DNA of 64,000 bases from Cyanoderma ruficeps (lineage: Eukaryota; Chordata; Aves; Passeriformes; Timaliidae): the NCBI GenBank assembly GCA_008694505.1, contig VZDJ01000623.1, positions 18,223,754-18,287,753 on the forward strand, written 5' to 3'. Under the pieces are notes generated by a model, which did no database searches, was not told the DNA's origin, and was given only the letters and a program-made list of their open reading frames with translations. A program made the translations under genes and the position numbers. This document shows, piece by piece, positions 1-13,080 of the stretch; position 1 is the stretch's first letter, and every line of letters begins with the position of its first letter.

Positions 1-2389
1 AGGGGGGACACTTTGGAAGTAGAGAACTTCCTGTATAGGTTTTGAGGATTTGGGTTGCTTGCTGAGCTGATTTATTTTTTAAAAGCACTTAAGGTAATGC
101 ATTTCAGTTTATTTTCCCTTACTAAGTGAGCCTTGTAACCTGCTGGTTTTGTGATCTTCTCAGTCATCACCTTCCAGGGTTCGGGAAAGAAAACCAGGGA
201 AAGATACAGGCACTGGCAATCTCTGATTAGAATTTGTTTAATAATAGCAAACTGCTTACTTCTTTTTCATGTTTCAACACAAATCTTCAGTTCTACATTT
301 ACTTATTAAGTCTGAGGACCACCTGCTGAAGGAAATTTAGCTCCTGTAGTAGGAAGGAACCACATGCAATTCCTACCTAGGCTAACAAAAGCTTAAGTGG
401 ACTCACTAGTGGTTTGAATACAGTAGCATATAAGCTGAAGATATATTTTTTGATAGCTCTAATTTGCATATGTGCAGAACATGTACATGGTGGAGGACAA
501 AACAGAGGTGATGAACTCCTGTTATCCTACTCCCTGGCATAACATAAATGACTATCAAGGATATTGAGCAGAGGAGGATATGGCCCACTCAGCTTATTAG
601 GTTGTTTTCCTGGGTATATTTTCAGTGCCTGTTTGTTATAGAGATTAGTCATGTGTCTGCAATCTTAGATGGTTTTCCTCCATTTCTACAACAGGATGTG
701 CTGCTCCCAGTGGAAATAAGTAAATAAGCACAGTAACTCCTGCTTTTTGCAGTACCAGTGGGTGGTTTGGATGTGTGTGTGTGTGTGTGTGTGTGTCATG
801 CTGGAGCTGTGAGTTCAGGCTTGGCAAATTATTACCAGATCATTTAGGTTGGAAATTATTACTCAGTGTTATGGTGGTGCCTACAAGTCATGGCCTTGTC
901 ACTGTGGGTACTGATTAAAACATCAGATGGAGGCCTTGGTCTTGGTCTGTATAAGACGTGGTCCAGGTATGATTTTCATGTATGGGCATTTAATGGGATT
1001 TTAATGACTGCATGGCCTAGGTTGGGTGCATGTTTTGTCTGCTCAGTTCTTAAAAATGAAATGAGTCAGCCAAAGATTGTGGCATCCCTGGTGACAGTGC
1101 AGAGTATACACAGGCTAAGTGCAGATAGCTGTTTCCTTTCTCTTTATGTTCATGAGGAAAGACAACACAATGAAAAATTAGGATGATTAATAAAACAAGC
1201 AGCATTTCCAGCATACCAATTGCTTCTTTGCTGAGCATGATGGCACCATCCTTACCTTAAATTTTATTATGGAGACTGCAGGGCTATTCTTACGGAATTT
1301 GTGTAGTTCTTTTTGCCAGAGAAGAGCATGGGAGAAAGCATCGCTGTGCTTGAGGGGTTTCCAGCCTGATGAATAGCAGATGATACCTGGTGATACCTGG
1401 TACCCCATTGCTCCAGCTACACCATAATGCCCTGCCCAAGGGCATTCAGTGAAGCTGGAGATGCTGCAGCTCCTAGAGAGAAACTTCTTTGACCCATTTG
1501 AACAAAAATGTAAGCACCATGCCGCAGATATGATCTTTCTGCGAATGTAGTTTGCTGAATTTGTTTATTCCAGTGGTGTTCTCTGGCAGGAATATCTAAG
1601 GATCAAAATATTAATTTTGAAGCATTATTCTGTTGGAATTTAGGTGTATGGGTTCAAAAACATTGTCTTTTAAAATTCACCAGCCCAAGTGTTTTCTTTC
1701 TGGCTGGCAAAGTTTCTTGCTTTCTGAATTTTTCTTGGCAAGCAGCTCAGCTCCTGTGTTGGTCTTAATTCTACCCACGATCCTCAGAGTAGGCATTCCT
1801 TTGTCTGCATCCACTGAGGGCTGTGATCTGGAAGCTGTGCCCCAGGCACACCTGCCTCACAGGGGACAGCACTGACCTGAACACACATCACAGCACTCAC
1901 AGTCACATCAGAAAACAAGTAAATAAATAACCACAACATTGCAGTTAAGCAGTCAAGATAGCTTGGACCAAGACTAGATACCCCTTTTCTCTGGGGTGTC
2001 TTCTAACCCTTATGCTCCTTCTTTTTGGCATAGTGATTTCTAAATAGTTTGTTGCACTGTGACAAAATTCTTGTAGCAATTTTTCTTGTGGTTATTTCCT
2101 TGGGCACTTTCACGTATTTTTCGCAATTCTACTTTCATCCTCACTTCAAGCACCGCTGGGTACACTCTGGTGAGTATTGCTGTGGCAGTTTAAGATGTGG
2201 CTGCTTGTTCTGCCCCTCTGGTGTGGGGTACTGCTTCACCTCAGAGCTGTCAGAATGACCAGGTGCTGAGGCTTCTACCAGACGACAAAACAAAACTAGT
2301 GGTTAGTTGATAAAGACGTATCTGAATTAAGACACTTGGTTTCAGAGAGGAGCAGGCAAAATGCATGCACACATTTCCTTCTGCTGACT
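1..2389. other. Upstream non-genic DNA, no gene seen
   Basis: I see no credible exon or recognisable protein here. Short open frames occur on both strands but lack protein-like composition or family resemblance. The stretch holds a TG microsatellite (772-796) and an exact 10-bp tandem duplication of TGATACCTGG at 1381-1400. It lies about 10 kb upstream of the candidate PAK1 promoter. Confidence 0.6.
772..796. repeat. (TG)n microsatellite
   Basis: An uninterrupted TG dinucleotide run of about 12 units is visible directly. Such runs are usually length-variable between individuals. Confidence 0.95.
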
Positions 2390-3280
2390 TTGGTGGAGGG
2401 ATGAATGCACCCTCAGCAAGTCTGCAGACGACACAAAGATGTGTGGTGCAGCTGATGCACCTGGAGGATGAGATGGCATCCAGAGGGACCTGCACAAGCT
2501 TGAGAAGTCGGTCTGTGGGAGTTTCATGGGGTTAAAAAAGGCCAAGTGCAAGATGCTTCATATGAATTGGAGCAACTCCTGCTATCAATACAGACTGGAG
2601 AATGAATGGATTGATTGCAGCCCTGAGAAAAAACTTGGGAATGCTGGTGGATGAGAGGCTGGACATGACCTGGCAATGGGTACTCACAGCCCAACCATGT
2701 CCTGGGCTGTATCCAAAGCAGTGCAGGCAGCAGGGCAAGGGAGGGGATTCTGCCCCTCTGCTCTTGTGAAACCCCACCTGGAGTATTGAATCCAGTTCTG
2801 GGGTCTTCAGCATGGAAAAGACATGGATCTGACTAGTGCTGCAAAAATCATCAGGAGGCTGGAGCACCCCTGCTGTGGCTGAGAGAGTTGGGATTTTTCA
2901 GCTTGGAGGAGAGAAGGCTCCAGGAAGACCTTCCAGTCTCCTGGAGGGGCACCTTCCAGTGCCTAAAGGGGCTACGAGAGAGTTGGAGAGGGATTTTGAC
3001 AAGGGCATGAAGTCACAGGATAAGAGAAATTGCCTTTAAACTGAAAGAGGGTACATTTTGATTAGATACCAGGAAGAACTTCTTCCCTGTGAGGGTGGTG
3101 AGGCACCATCACACATTGCCCAGGAAGCTGTGGCTGCCCCATCCCTGGAGATGTTCAAAGCCAGGTTGGATGGGGCTTTGAGCTTGGTCTAGTAGAAGGT
3201 GCCCCTGCCCATGGTAGGGGGGCTGGAATGAGATGGGCTTTAAGGTCACTTGCAACTCAAACCATTCAATGATTCTGTGG
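2390..3280 (+). mobile_element. CR1 LINE fragment, 3' portion, sense orientation
   Basis: This is the largest sense CR1 piece. A diverged reverse-transcriptase catalytic box, ADDTK, is readable at 2424-2438, where the family usually has FADDTK. It is followed by remnants of the C-terminal CR1 ORF2: an AEKDLG-like block near 2620 is degraded to PEKKLG, and the usual valine-aspartate-glutamate block follows. The 3' untranslated part carries the typical 'gaggcaccatcacacattgcccaggaagctgtgg' type region around 3100-3130 and ends at GATTCTGTGG, a diverged form of the CR1 3' terminal octamer. In-frame stops and shifts show that it is dead. The exact left boundary is uncertain. Confidence 0.88.
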
Positions 3281-6200
3281 GAGCTCCAGCCTGAGGTACC
3301 AGCTAACAGCTGCAGAATGGAAGCATCTTAAACTGATGCAGCTGTTGCTAAGTGACTGAGCCAAATATAGCATTTTGGTTTAGCATTTTAATTTAGCAAT
3401 ATTCACACATTAATATAGTGTACAGGTGTTAATTTATTACATTAGCTATAAATATGTTTATGTTCTTTTTTTTTTTCGCTTTGCATTTGAGATTGTCTGG
3501 CAATAATGGAAGGAAATAAACAGAAAATAATTTGTCTGATTCTACCATTTTTTCTTAGCTGATCCAGTGGTATGGTTTGCATCTTCTCGCCTTCCAATTC
3601 CTTAATCGCAGTTTGCACTTGAGGAAACCATATAATAAATACTTCAGTTGCAAGCTAGCCCCAGTTAGAAGCAAATGACATAATTATTTGGGAAACCAAT
3701 CAGGAAGCATTCAAATCTTCATTGGTGACGTGCCTCCTTTAGTTGTGCAGCTTGCTTCCTTCTGGATGGCAAACATCAGCGTTGAGCTCAGCCTGGCACT
3801 GTGAAAGTGCTTACTTGGCATTTCACCACCAGAGCGAGCACTGCTGGGTTTGTGGGGCTGCTCCTCTGCCGACGTCAAACGCATTTAGGCACAGCAGCCC
3901 TCGCACGATCGTGCTGAAACCTGGTCGGCTCCGAAACAACGTGTTAAAACAAGAGCCAAGAGTCTGATGCACAGCTGAGAACTCAGAGGCTGATACAGAC
4001 ACCTTGCAACTGGATACCCATGAGAATTAAAGAGCTGAACTGAAAGGGATTAAGCAGCTTTTGTACGTTCTCCCCTGCGAAGTGTAGAGAACTGAGAGCT
4101 TCATTGTTTTGTAACCACTTATAAATGAAAGGGGAAGAATTACTTCAGCATGGGCTTCTTGAATATGGTTTTATGGAAAGTGCTCTTCCCAGGAATCTAG
4201 CCATACAGGCAAAATAAGAAATCCTCAATACCCAGATTTCACAACAAAGCATTGTCCATCCTGAAACTTAAATGTTCCCAAACCCAATTTCCCTTCACCA
4301 AATAGCTTTGCCCTCCTGTTTCAAACACTCTCTGCATACATCAGCAGTTGACTCACTTTCTGCACTATTTTTTGAAAGTCATTTATCTTGGACCTCTAGG
4401 CCCTTTTTCTCTGGACAGCCATTTGCTCCTTCATCTCTGTGTGTGATGAAGGCCACTGTCACCAGAGAATCAGTTTCAGTATCACAGTTTCCTGCAAGGC
4501 TGCTCTCTGCCAACGCAAAGCCTGTGGACAGAAGCTGCCAATTGCAAATGGCAATATTAAATGTTTCTTCCCTATAGTTCACCTGCCTGATGAAGATTAG
4601 TTCTTTGTATGACTGCAGGCCCAGATCCCTTCCACAAAGTTTTTATTTGCTGCAACTGGAAGCTTTCAGAGGCAGCTTAAAGGAGTGATTTAATCTGAGA
4701 GCAGAAATGGGAAGTAGGAGCTCCTGAATTCAAAAAGCATTATTGCAGTAGTTTTGCTGCAGAGTCTGAGGCTGTGGATTGAGCCCTTACCTCATTTTCC
4801 CCATCTGTGATTAAGGTCCTAGGATGGTTTGGTGATTAATTTATGCTGATGAAGTTAATTACTTGGTAAGTATCAATAATTTGATAAGAATCTCTGCATA
4901 TCCCAGAAAATGTGGCAAAAAGAAAGGCAAAATAGCCATCCCTAAGACTGTTAATTAACAAACTGAGACAAGACGGTGAGATTCAGGATAGAAACCTCAT
5001 CAGAGATATTATGGCCAATTACAGCCAGTGCAACTTGGCATTCCTCTGATTGCAGAGGCAACTTGACAAGAATGTAAAGTTAGAGGTTGGTATGTTCCTG
5101 AAACCTCAGTTTTATCCTGGCAGTTTTGCAAGACCTATGTGGTACGCTGAGGCAGCCAGTGAAAAAACTCAGGGGGTTGTATGTTGCTATTTAGCAGTTC
5201 CTGCAGGTATATACAAGGAATCAATAGGAAAGGATTATGCAATAAAATAATTTATTAAGATTTCCTGTGTCCTGCAGAACAATCCGTGACTCATCAGCAA
5301 TTTGGACAGCACTGAGATGTACATCATATCAAAGGAATTCTGCAGGGCCAGCTCTCTTGGCAGGCTTGTTGTGATCTATATCTCTGGTGTAATTCTGGTT
5401 ATAGTGTGACCAACCAGTATAATTAAATTATCAGTGTCACTGTCCTCAGCCAAGTTGCCCCTGAGCTTGTATGGCTCCCTCTATTGGGTTAACTATCAAA
5501 GCCGCTCTCTATCCTGCAAAATGGATGTTCCATCTCTCCAGCTTTTTAATGAGTTAATATCTTGAATTATCTTGCTGTTTCTATTACATTTTGTCTGCTC
5601 CAGGTCAGTCCAGATTGTGTTGCTGAAGACCTTTACTTTGCACTTTAATAAAATTTTACTGCACTGATGTTTGAAGCTGCCATGAAATCCCTCACATGCA
5701 ATGCAATTTTTCCAAAACACTTCAAGTCAGCTACTCTATAATCTTTCTATAAGCCCTCTTGGATACAATGCAAATAGGTAGAAGTGAAGGACAGAGGTTT
5801 CATGTTTTCAAAGCTTGCTTGTGAAACCTCTGAAATGCCCAGAGACACCATGTCTGTCAGTGCTCTGCAGTTTTTGGTTGCTATTCATGTAACCCAGTGA
5901 GGCAGAAGAGCAGAGATAAGGGAAAGAACAGGGGAAGATTCCTCTCTGCAGTTTACTCTCCAGGGTTTTATTCAGTCCAGTTTTAAATGGCTCAAGCTAC
6001 TGAAGTGATTCAAGCTATGACATTTTGGCAGGGTGTGAAACGAAATCTGGCAGAGGTGCTATGACTGAAGGGCTGGTTTTGTGTTCTGAAATGTGTGGCA
6101 AATCTTTCACTGGCTTCAGTTAAAACAGGATCAGGTCTTCAGAGTCATTCAGTTTGAATAAGCTCAGCAAAACCAGCAAAAAAATCTACTTTTGTGGCGC

Positions 6201-7417
6201 CATTATGCTGTTACAATCTCTCTCAGCCTCACCCCCCTCTGTTTACAGTGTCCTCCCATGCAACTACCACTTTCTGTGTAGAAAAATGGGCTGCTTTTGT
6301 TAGGTTTTGAGTAATAAATAGCCCTGGATTAGTAGTCTCTGTCTGATGTCTCATTCAGACTGTCTCTTGCATTACCTAGCTATGCCTTTAAGCCCTGATA
6401 CTGGAAGTGAAAACTCTCCAGAGGCACTCTTTAAAAAGTCAATAAAGAGAGGAAAAGCTAATTGATTTTTTTAAATTATTTTTATTATTATTTTCTTTGT
6501 ATGGTAGCCCATTAAACTTGGGGAGTCCCCGATGAAAGGTAAATTTAGCACACTCTTCTTTTTCCACACTTCCGGAGTTGTGTCACCTTGATGTTATGCT
6601 TTTTTATTTCTCCCCACTTATAGGTAAAAGAAAATTTTAGAAAACATAGCATAGTTCAGAATAATGTGGATTGATTTCACTTTCAGTAGTGTTATTCTGA
6701 TTGTCTTACTGGTTCAGCAGGAGTTGTTGAGCCCAAGGAACATGTAAATCTATTTCTACCGTGTTGTTCCAGATTCTCACAGAGGAGGACTTTTCTCATC
6801 ATAGGTCTACAGTAAACAACAATTAAATGAATGAAAAAGTGATTCTGAGTGTCTGTTATAAAACCATTGCAACTCTGTAAGCTGAATCCTGGAAGGAAAA
6901 CCGTCATAGACTTGTCTGTTGGGAAACCTGTTCTAGGTAGCAAATTTATATTTTGGGCAGTATTAATTTTTTCTGATTTCTTTATATTGAGGAGAGAAAA
7001 TTAGAGTCATGGTTCTGGGACAGTGCAGAGAACCAGTAGACACCTGAGGCCAGGACACTCACCCAAACAGTTCTAAGAAGGCTGTGCTGCACAGTATCAC
7101 AGTCCAGGACCTCGTACTGGTGGCTGAACAAAAGCCAGCCACTATAGATTGTTCTGTGATTTCTGCAGGTGTTTTGTCACTTGGGAGACAGGCTCTCATG
7201 TGCTTGAGATGTTTGCCTGCCTGCCAGTACTATGCTACTTTCCACACTTCCTTCACTGGCAGCAATTCCTTCATGCTCCAAAGACCCAAGTGAATAAGCA
7301 GTATTTATGACCTCCTCCTTCCCTCCCCTCCCTCTCAGCAGTTCCCCTCTTGCTCTCCCTGGTTGCCTCATTCTTTGCCTGCTGCTGCCTGTGTTTTGTA
7401 AAGCAGAGCTGCTGCCA
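3281..7417. other. Upstream non-genic DNA, no gene seen
   Basis: No exon, RNA gene or recognisable repeat can be supported. The sequence is AT-leaning with a short T-run near 3467-3477. An open frame at 4272-4577 is matched by an overlapping antisense frame and resembles no known protein, so I treat it as chance. Confidence 0.5.
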
Positions 7418-7615
7418 TGATTCTTCCCTGTGAGAGTGCTGAGGCACTGGCACAGGCTGCCCAGAGAAGCAGTGGATCCCCATCCCTTGGAAGTGTTTGA
7501 GGCCAGGTTGGACGGGGCTCTGAGCAACCTGGCCAAGTGGGAGGTGCCCCTGCCCAGGCAGGGGAGTTGGGACAGAATGGTCTTTGACCTCCCTTCCCAC
7601 CCTAACCATTCCAGG
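7418..7615 (+). mobile_element. CR1 LINE 3' fragment, sense orientation
   Basis: The segment follows the typical CR1 C-terminus and 3' UTR: a remnant of the 'RVLRHWHRLPREAV' block (about 7430-7470), then a diverged 'FEARLDGAL' block, then the 3' tail ending at CCATTCCA. This explains an open frame of about 100 residues starting at 7430. It is heavily 5' truncated, as most CR1 copies are. Confidence 0.9.
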
Positions 7616-10600
7616 ATAATTTCCAGTCACGATGGGACATGGATCCCTAAAAGAGTGTCTAGACCATATTCACATCCTTGCCTTAGGATGGCTGGTGGGA
7701 TCAGGGAGGAAAGGAACTTTCAAAGTGAGGTGAATGATTAAATATGGCTGGGAGGTGGAAGGAAGGGGACAGGAAAGGAAGTAGGAATAAGTGGGTGTTT
7801 TTTGATACAGCTAGAGAATAGGGGCATGCAGGGATAGGGGTTTTTTAGACTGCAGGCAGAAGGAAGTTTGATGTAGAGAACCATAGCTATGACTGCAGTT
7901 GGGAGACTGAAAGAAGAAATTCTGAACCAAATTCCTATTTTTGGAGCACATCAGTACTGTTTTTAATATCTGAAAACAGGCTCTTCTGTAATGGCACTCA
8001 CCTCCACAGATTATTGCACAATGTAGGATTTACACACAAAATGGTCATCCTGTGGTGTGAATTCTTATAGCTTCAGTGACTGACCCAATGTGTTTGAAGT
8101 TTATACTTCCACCCACAAAAAAGACCTTACAGCATTTAAATATGTTTTTTACCCAACATTACCAGTGCCTAGTAGTATTTTTCCAAACCCCAAACTATTT
8201 CAATCATTGAGAGAACATACAAAACCTAAGCCAAAGTCAGGAATCTGTACAGCTCCAAAGAAACTCACAGCACAGGGTAAAGCTCCTCCCTTCTTCTTTT
8301 AAGCTTGAATTAGCAGCATGCCTCAAAACTCAGATATATGTGCTTAAATTCAGCTGTTAGCTAATGAATCAAAGACTGACCTCACTATTAAGTCATTGCC
8401 CATCTGTATTTTATGACTTCCAGAGACACACAAGGCTTCCAGAATCAAACAGTCATTTGTGGCTTCCCTAGTATTCCCCGACTTGCTGACTGCTCACCAA
8501 AGCATTGAGTGCTCTTAGCTGTCTCTGTGCAATTTCCTGGCTAAAGGAGATCTGGAATGTAAAAGTGTATTCATCACCAGAGGTTTTGCAAGATTCCAGG
8601 ACTTCAATGAAGCGGTAAGAGATTATTTAAAATTGGAATGGCATGAAGGTTCCTCTGCATTTTCAACCAACTATGGGGTAACTTAACCAACAAGTAAGTA
8701 ACCCATAAGAAGAACCAGAATTATTTGGGATTTAAGCATCCAAAAAAAAAAAAAAGAAATGGCACCAAGTTGTAATTACTGTTATAACTGCACCAGACAG
8801 ATCCTGACCCTTTACTGTGAGCTTCTCAGTACAAAAATGAAAGACTAAGTGGCAAATGGGAACGTGTACAGTGTGATGCCTTAACCATTTACCTGGAGTG
8901 AAACAAATGCATATAATCAAACACTGAGAAATGTTTTTGCATATGTTGGATTTTCGACTTCAGTGCTAAGATGAAAAAAGTGTAACCCAGAGCCAGCTTT
9001 GCTAAGATGGTGACCCTGATTCTTACTCCTGTATTTGAACCCATTCTGGGCAGAGAAATCCTAGCAAACCTTTCTCCATGGTAGTAGGAGGTGTATGTCC
9101 ACGTTAAATATGCAGCAGAGGTAATGTGCTATTTGTATACATTTTGGAAGTGATTTTAACTTCTGTTGCGATGACTATTACATACCATCTAACCTCAGGA
9201 TATATAAGATAGGAACCAGATGCTGCTCTGTGCTAGTCAGGTGTTCTGGCCCTTTTTGTATTTTTTACTTTGCTTTTCTGGCACTAAATCTCCCTAAAAC
9301 TTACTGAGGAAATGAAAGATTGTTGCTGTCGTGCTTTTGTGTGTTTGTTTAGCAAAAACATTTGTGCATCATAGATTTGTGTCCAGAAACACATTCCTCA
9401 CTGCTTTAGTGTACTGCATTATCTGGACAAAATGAAAAGGAAATAACTGTGATTTGAAAGTATTTTACATATATTTTGCAGAGCTGTACAAACTTATATG
9501 ATATGTAGGGCAGTGATGAATCATAGCCTGTCTTCTTCTTCACTTCACAGCATTATAACAACATTACTTTGCTGGATTGACTTCTGATTTACTGGGTGAG
9601 AAACCTCCTGGCAGTAGCGTGGTGACCCACCATCACCTTCAGTTTTGCTTGCTGGTGCTTGCTGTTTCTGCATCTTCACAGATATTTGGCTGAGGAACTT
9701 TGTAATTGTGTGTTGTATAACTATAGGACTCCATTTTTCTTTTTGTCTTTTTCCTTTCCCTGCTACTAAGACCTAGAGACCTGTAATTAGTTTTCAAGTC
9801 ATTTATGAACTCTGGTTTCTTCCATGTAGGCTGAGTCCAATTTGTCTCTGTTTGCTTGAGCAGATTAAATGAGTGCACAGGTTAATGCAGGTGACTAAGT
9901 GGGCACATCCTAACAAGTTACTGTCCCTCAGCTATGCTTCAGCTCCTGTGATTTCACATGCTTTTGTTTTCCTCCTGCATCGTGTCAGCCAATATATTTG
10001 GGGATTTCATCTGGCTAAAAACACCTAGGGAAACTCCTAGGTGGACCAGTTCTTTGATCCCTTCCATTACATAGCTGCACAAATAGCTGTGTTGGCAGAG
10101 TGCAGGGAGTAGCTCAGGAACAGAGATGCACAGCAGAGTAGGAACTGTTGATACTGGTGCTGCTGACAAAGAAGAAATCATCAGGCTGTGCCCTACGGCA
10201 ACTGTACTGCTTGTTCTGCTGTGTGTCTGAAGGGGAGGAAAATGCAGCTCTTATGTGATCACTATAAAATCGATTTTTCAAGAGTTGGTCTTTGAGGTTG
10301 GGGTCTGGTGCCAGGCTTCTTCCCACAGAACACAGGAGATCCTTTTGAGGTGTCCCAAAAGGGACAAGAAATCCCCTTTTCCCTCCATACTGGGAAAGGG
10401 CCGTCTGACTTTAACCTGAGTGCAAGGCAAGATGGATCCCCTCCCTGAAAACCCCTGAACACTTAGCTCTGAGTGCTTAGAAATGCAAATAAAATGATTC
10501 ACATTTCACTCATTCCTTTCTCAAGTACCGAATTCTGGTTTGCAGTGGTAGCTTTCTATCCTGTTCTTATGCTATTCATGGACATTTTTCTCATTTCTTT

Positions 10601-10839
10601 TAGGAACTCCCTCTGAAATATCCAGCAATAGTTTCAGACAAAGGAGTCTTGAACTTTGGGTAAATTCAGAAAACTATAAATATTGTAATTCCTGGATATC
10701 TCATTAGATTCCACATCACTACAGAGTAGGAAAATAGCAAAATGTAAGGATTCTTAAAGTTTTGGTGAGATCCCTTGGCAGCAAATATACAAAGGCTTAA
10801 TTGAAAGAATTTCCGAACTTAGTTAACCTGTGTATTGAC
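7616..10839. other. Upstream non-genic DNA, no gene seen
   Basis: No gene or clear repeat is visible apart from a 13-base A-run at about 8741-8753. Scattered short frames lack protein character. Confidence 0.5.
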
Positions 10840-11090
10840 TGTCTCCTCTTAATTGTCTCTTCTCAAGGCTGAACATGCCCAGCTCCCTCAGTCTTTCCTC
10901 ATAAGAGAGATGCTCCTGTCCCCTCATCATATTTGTAGCTCTTTGGGCTTTGGGCAAACACTAGAGCTATACAGCCCACTCCAGGAGCTCCATGCCTCTC
11001 TTGGACTGAGGAGCTTGGCACTGGTCACAGCACTCCAGGTGGATCTCACCAGGGCTCAGCAGAGTGCAGTGCACCAGGTGTATATGGACC
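10840..11090 (-). mobile_element. CR1 LINE fragment, antisense orientation
   Basis: On the + strand this reads as the reverse complement of the CR1 ORF2 end. It includes 'caaggctgaacatgcccagc', 'ctccctcagtctttcctcat' and 'cagcactccaggtgg', all hallmarks of antisense CR1 in birds. Both ends are truncated and the sequence is diverged. Confidence 0.85.
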
Positions 11091-12470
11091 AGGCCTTAGG
11101 TCAAACACTGCAATTACCCAATTTATCCATTCTCCGTGTGGTTGAATGAATGCATTTGGTAAAACATCTCATCAAACAGGCATGTTTATGGGGTATTTTG
11201 GGCTGTTCTCTTGCCTGGCTTCAAAATTGATATTTTAAAATTGTCAGGGTGCATCCATATTTCTGAAAAGGTGTTGCGATTTCAAGCATGCTACTACAGG
11301 AAATCACTCTTCAGCTCTCAGTTCAGGGCCAAAGGGTAACTCTTGGGTTTTAACTCCAGCTTTGATGGAGCCTCCTTTATGGATCCAGCATTTAAGCTAA
11401 GCTGCGTGGTTTTTGCCCCAGTTCCCACCCTCCTCGTCCCCCAGCAGCAATCCTGTAAGCTCCCATGTGTCTCCGGGATTCTTGACACACTCTGATCCTG
11501 TCTTTGAAGTGATGTGACTGATGCATATTACCCTGAACTACATGAAAACCTTTATGTTGCAACCAGACTACGGCCAGACGGTGCTTGAGGGAGTTGATGC
11601 ATTCTGCCTGTAAAAGTGGATTTCAATCCGATGTTAAATGTATCCGACAGAGGGAAGTGCTTCCAAGTGTGCAATTCCACAGCAGGTTCAGCTGACTGAA
11701 ATCAGCTCTGTGGCATTCCCACTCTCCCTATCAGTCCCAGACTCGAATCCTCGCTTCCTCCATTTGTTTACTTTCACGATGTTGGTCTTCTGCTGCTTTA
11801 GCTCCCAAACAAACTTATCACGGGAACTGATAACTGTTGGTACAAGGGCGAGACCGTGGCAGCGCTGTCTTAATCTGTCGTGTGGAGGGGCGTGCTGTCT
11901 CGGTGTAAAGCTCGTCTCCCTTTTGCCTGTATCTACCTGCTTCACTTCAACATTCCACCTTCGTACCTTCCGAGAGCACGTCCCGAGAGCACCGCAGCAT
12001 GCCCGTGCTCTCTTCTCGGGAGCCCTGCGCCGTACGTGCGGTCAACCCCCTCCTCTTTTTCTCTCCAGGCACAGCACAAGCGCTGAGCCGAAAACTCCTG
12101 TTAACTAGGGTGACAAGTTTCCAGCGAGCTTTGGATCACGGGGAGAGGGAACACACCGATCCCGGCAATATAAGGTATAGACGCCTCGGCTTGTGCAACA
12201 CAGCAGCGGGGCAGAGCCCATTTTATTCTTGCCTTTTTTGGATCTGCACGCACACAATCCTCAGCACAATGGAGCCGGCTCCGCGATAGCGCAGCGCGAT
12301 ACGAGGGGCAGAAATAAAGTCACCGCAGCGCTGCTCGCCAGGGGTGCGACTGCCGGCGATCCACTCCCCGCGTGGCAGCTCCGCCGATGGCGTGATCGCC
12401 AAAGACTTCCACGTCCCAGGCAGGCCAGCGCCGCTCCCCCCTCTGCCCTGCGGAGCTGCGGGACTCCGGG

Positions 12471-12496
12471 AGCCGCCGGCAGCCGCCGGCAGCCGC
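12471..12496. repeat. Short GC-rich tandem repeat in CpG island
   Basis: The unit AGCCGCCGGC is present 2.6 times without mismatch. It lies about 300 bp upstream of the inferred first exon. Confidence 0.9.
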
Positions 12497-12789
12497 ACCA
12501 CGGCCGGAGCACGGCCCACGGCTTTCCCGAGCCGCAGCACGCTCCAGGGTCCCGATCTGCGGCGCCAGGAAGGTACCACCCCCCTCCCAAAAAAAACTTT
12601 CCACCGCGGGCCACTCGGCTGCGATGCCGCCGCCGAGCGAAGCGGGAAGGACCTGCCCCTGACCCCCTCCCCGCTCCGTTCCCCGCCCCGGCGGGCCCGG
12701 CTGCCCACCTTGGCGGCAGGGGGGCTGCGGGGCGGGCCCCCCGGAGCCAATGGCCGCGGCAAGGCGGGCAGGGGGCGGGGGGCGGTGCC

Positions 12790-12875
12790 GGGCCCACAAT
12801 AGGGGCGGTGTGTGGGCAGCGAGGCCGGGCGGGGAGCCGGGGGAGAGCTGGGCAGCACCTTGCGGCGGGCGGAAG
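12790..12875 (+). other. PAK1: Candidate noncoding first exon of PAK1
   Basis: A strong splice donor, GGAAG|GTGAGT, cuts at 12875/12876 at the downstream edge of the GC-box cluster, as expected for a 5' UTR exon leaving a CpG-island promoter. The next same-strand coding exon, with an acceptor and a short 5' UTR tail, is PAK1 at 55373. Mammalian PAK1 genes also start with noncoding exons far upstream of the ATG exon. The left end is a guess from the GC-box and CCAAT positions. No transcript evidence is available, and extra noncoding exons may lie between this one and 55373. Confidence 0.6.
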
Positions 12876-13022
12876 GTGAGTCCCGCCGCGCCGGGGAAGG
12901 GGATTTCCTCGCTTGTTTTGTCACCGGGAAGTTTGCGCAGGGGTTGAGCGGACGGGTGCGTTCTTCTTCAGCCCTTCTCTTCCTCCCTTCTTTTGAAATT
13001 TCCTTTTAGAAGATAGTACTGA

Positions 13023-13080
13023 GCCTGCCTTCCCCCTCCTGACTTCCCCCTCCTGTCTCCCCGCTCCTGCCTCCCCGTCT
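13023..13080. repeat. Pyrimidine-rich degenerate tandem repeat
   Basis: Four imperfect copies of a C- and T-rich unit of about 14 bp (CTTCCCCCTCCTG-like) follow each other just downstream of the first-exon donor. Confidence 0.75.

Noticed and set aside
772..796. Regularly repeated units checked as a CRISPR-like array
   Set aside because: It is a plain TG microsatellite. No repeat-spacer structure occurs anywhere in this eukaryotic window.
11736..11760. tRNA T-loop-like 'gactcgaatcctcg'
   Set aside because: No matching D-arm, anticodon arm or acceptor stem could be folded around it.
11638..12108. 156-residue plus-strand frame upstream of the promoter
   Set aside because: It lies at the GC-enriched flank of the island with overlapping frames, and no domain or splice context is recognisable.
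1..12279. A neighbouring gene upstream of PAK1
   Set aside because: In mammals the PAK1 neighbourhood includes CLNS1A and AQP11, but no exon of either or of another known gene could be recognised in these 12 kb.
12193..12924. Several long overlapping open frames on both strands (up to 233 residues) in the CpG island
   Set aside because: GC-rich DNA has few stop codons. The frames are Arg/Pro/Gly/Ala-rich low complexity, overlap in many frames and cross the promoter and the donor at 12876.
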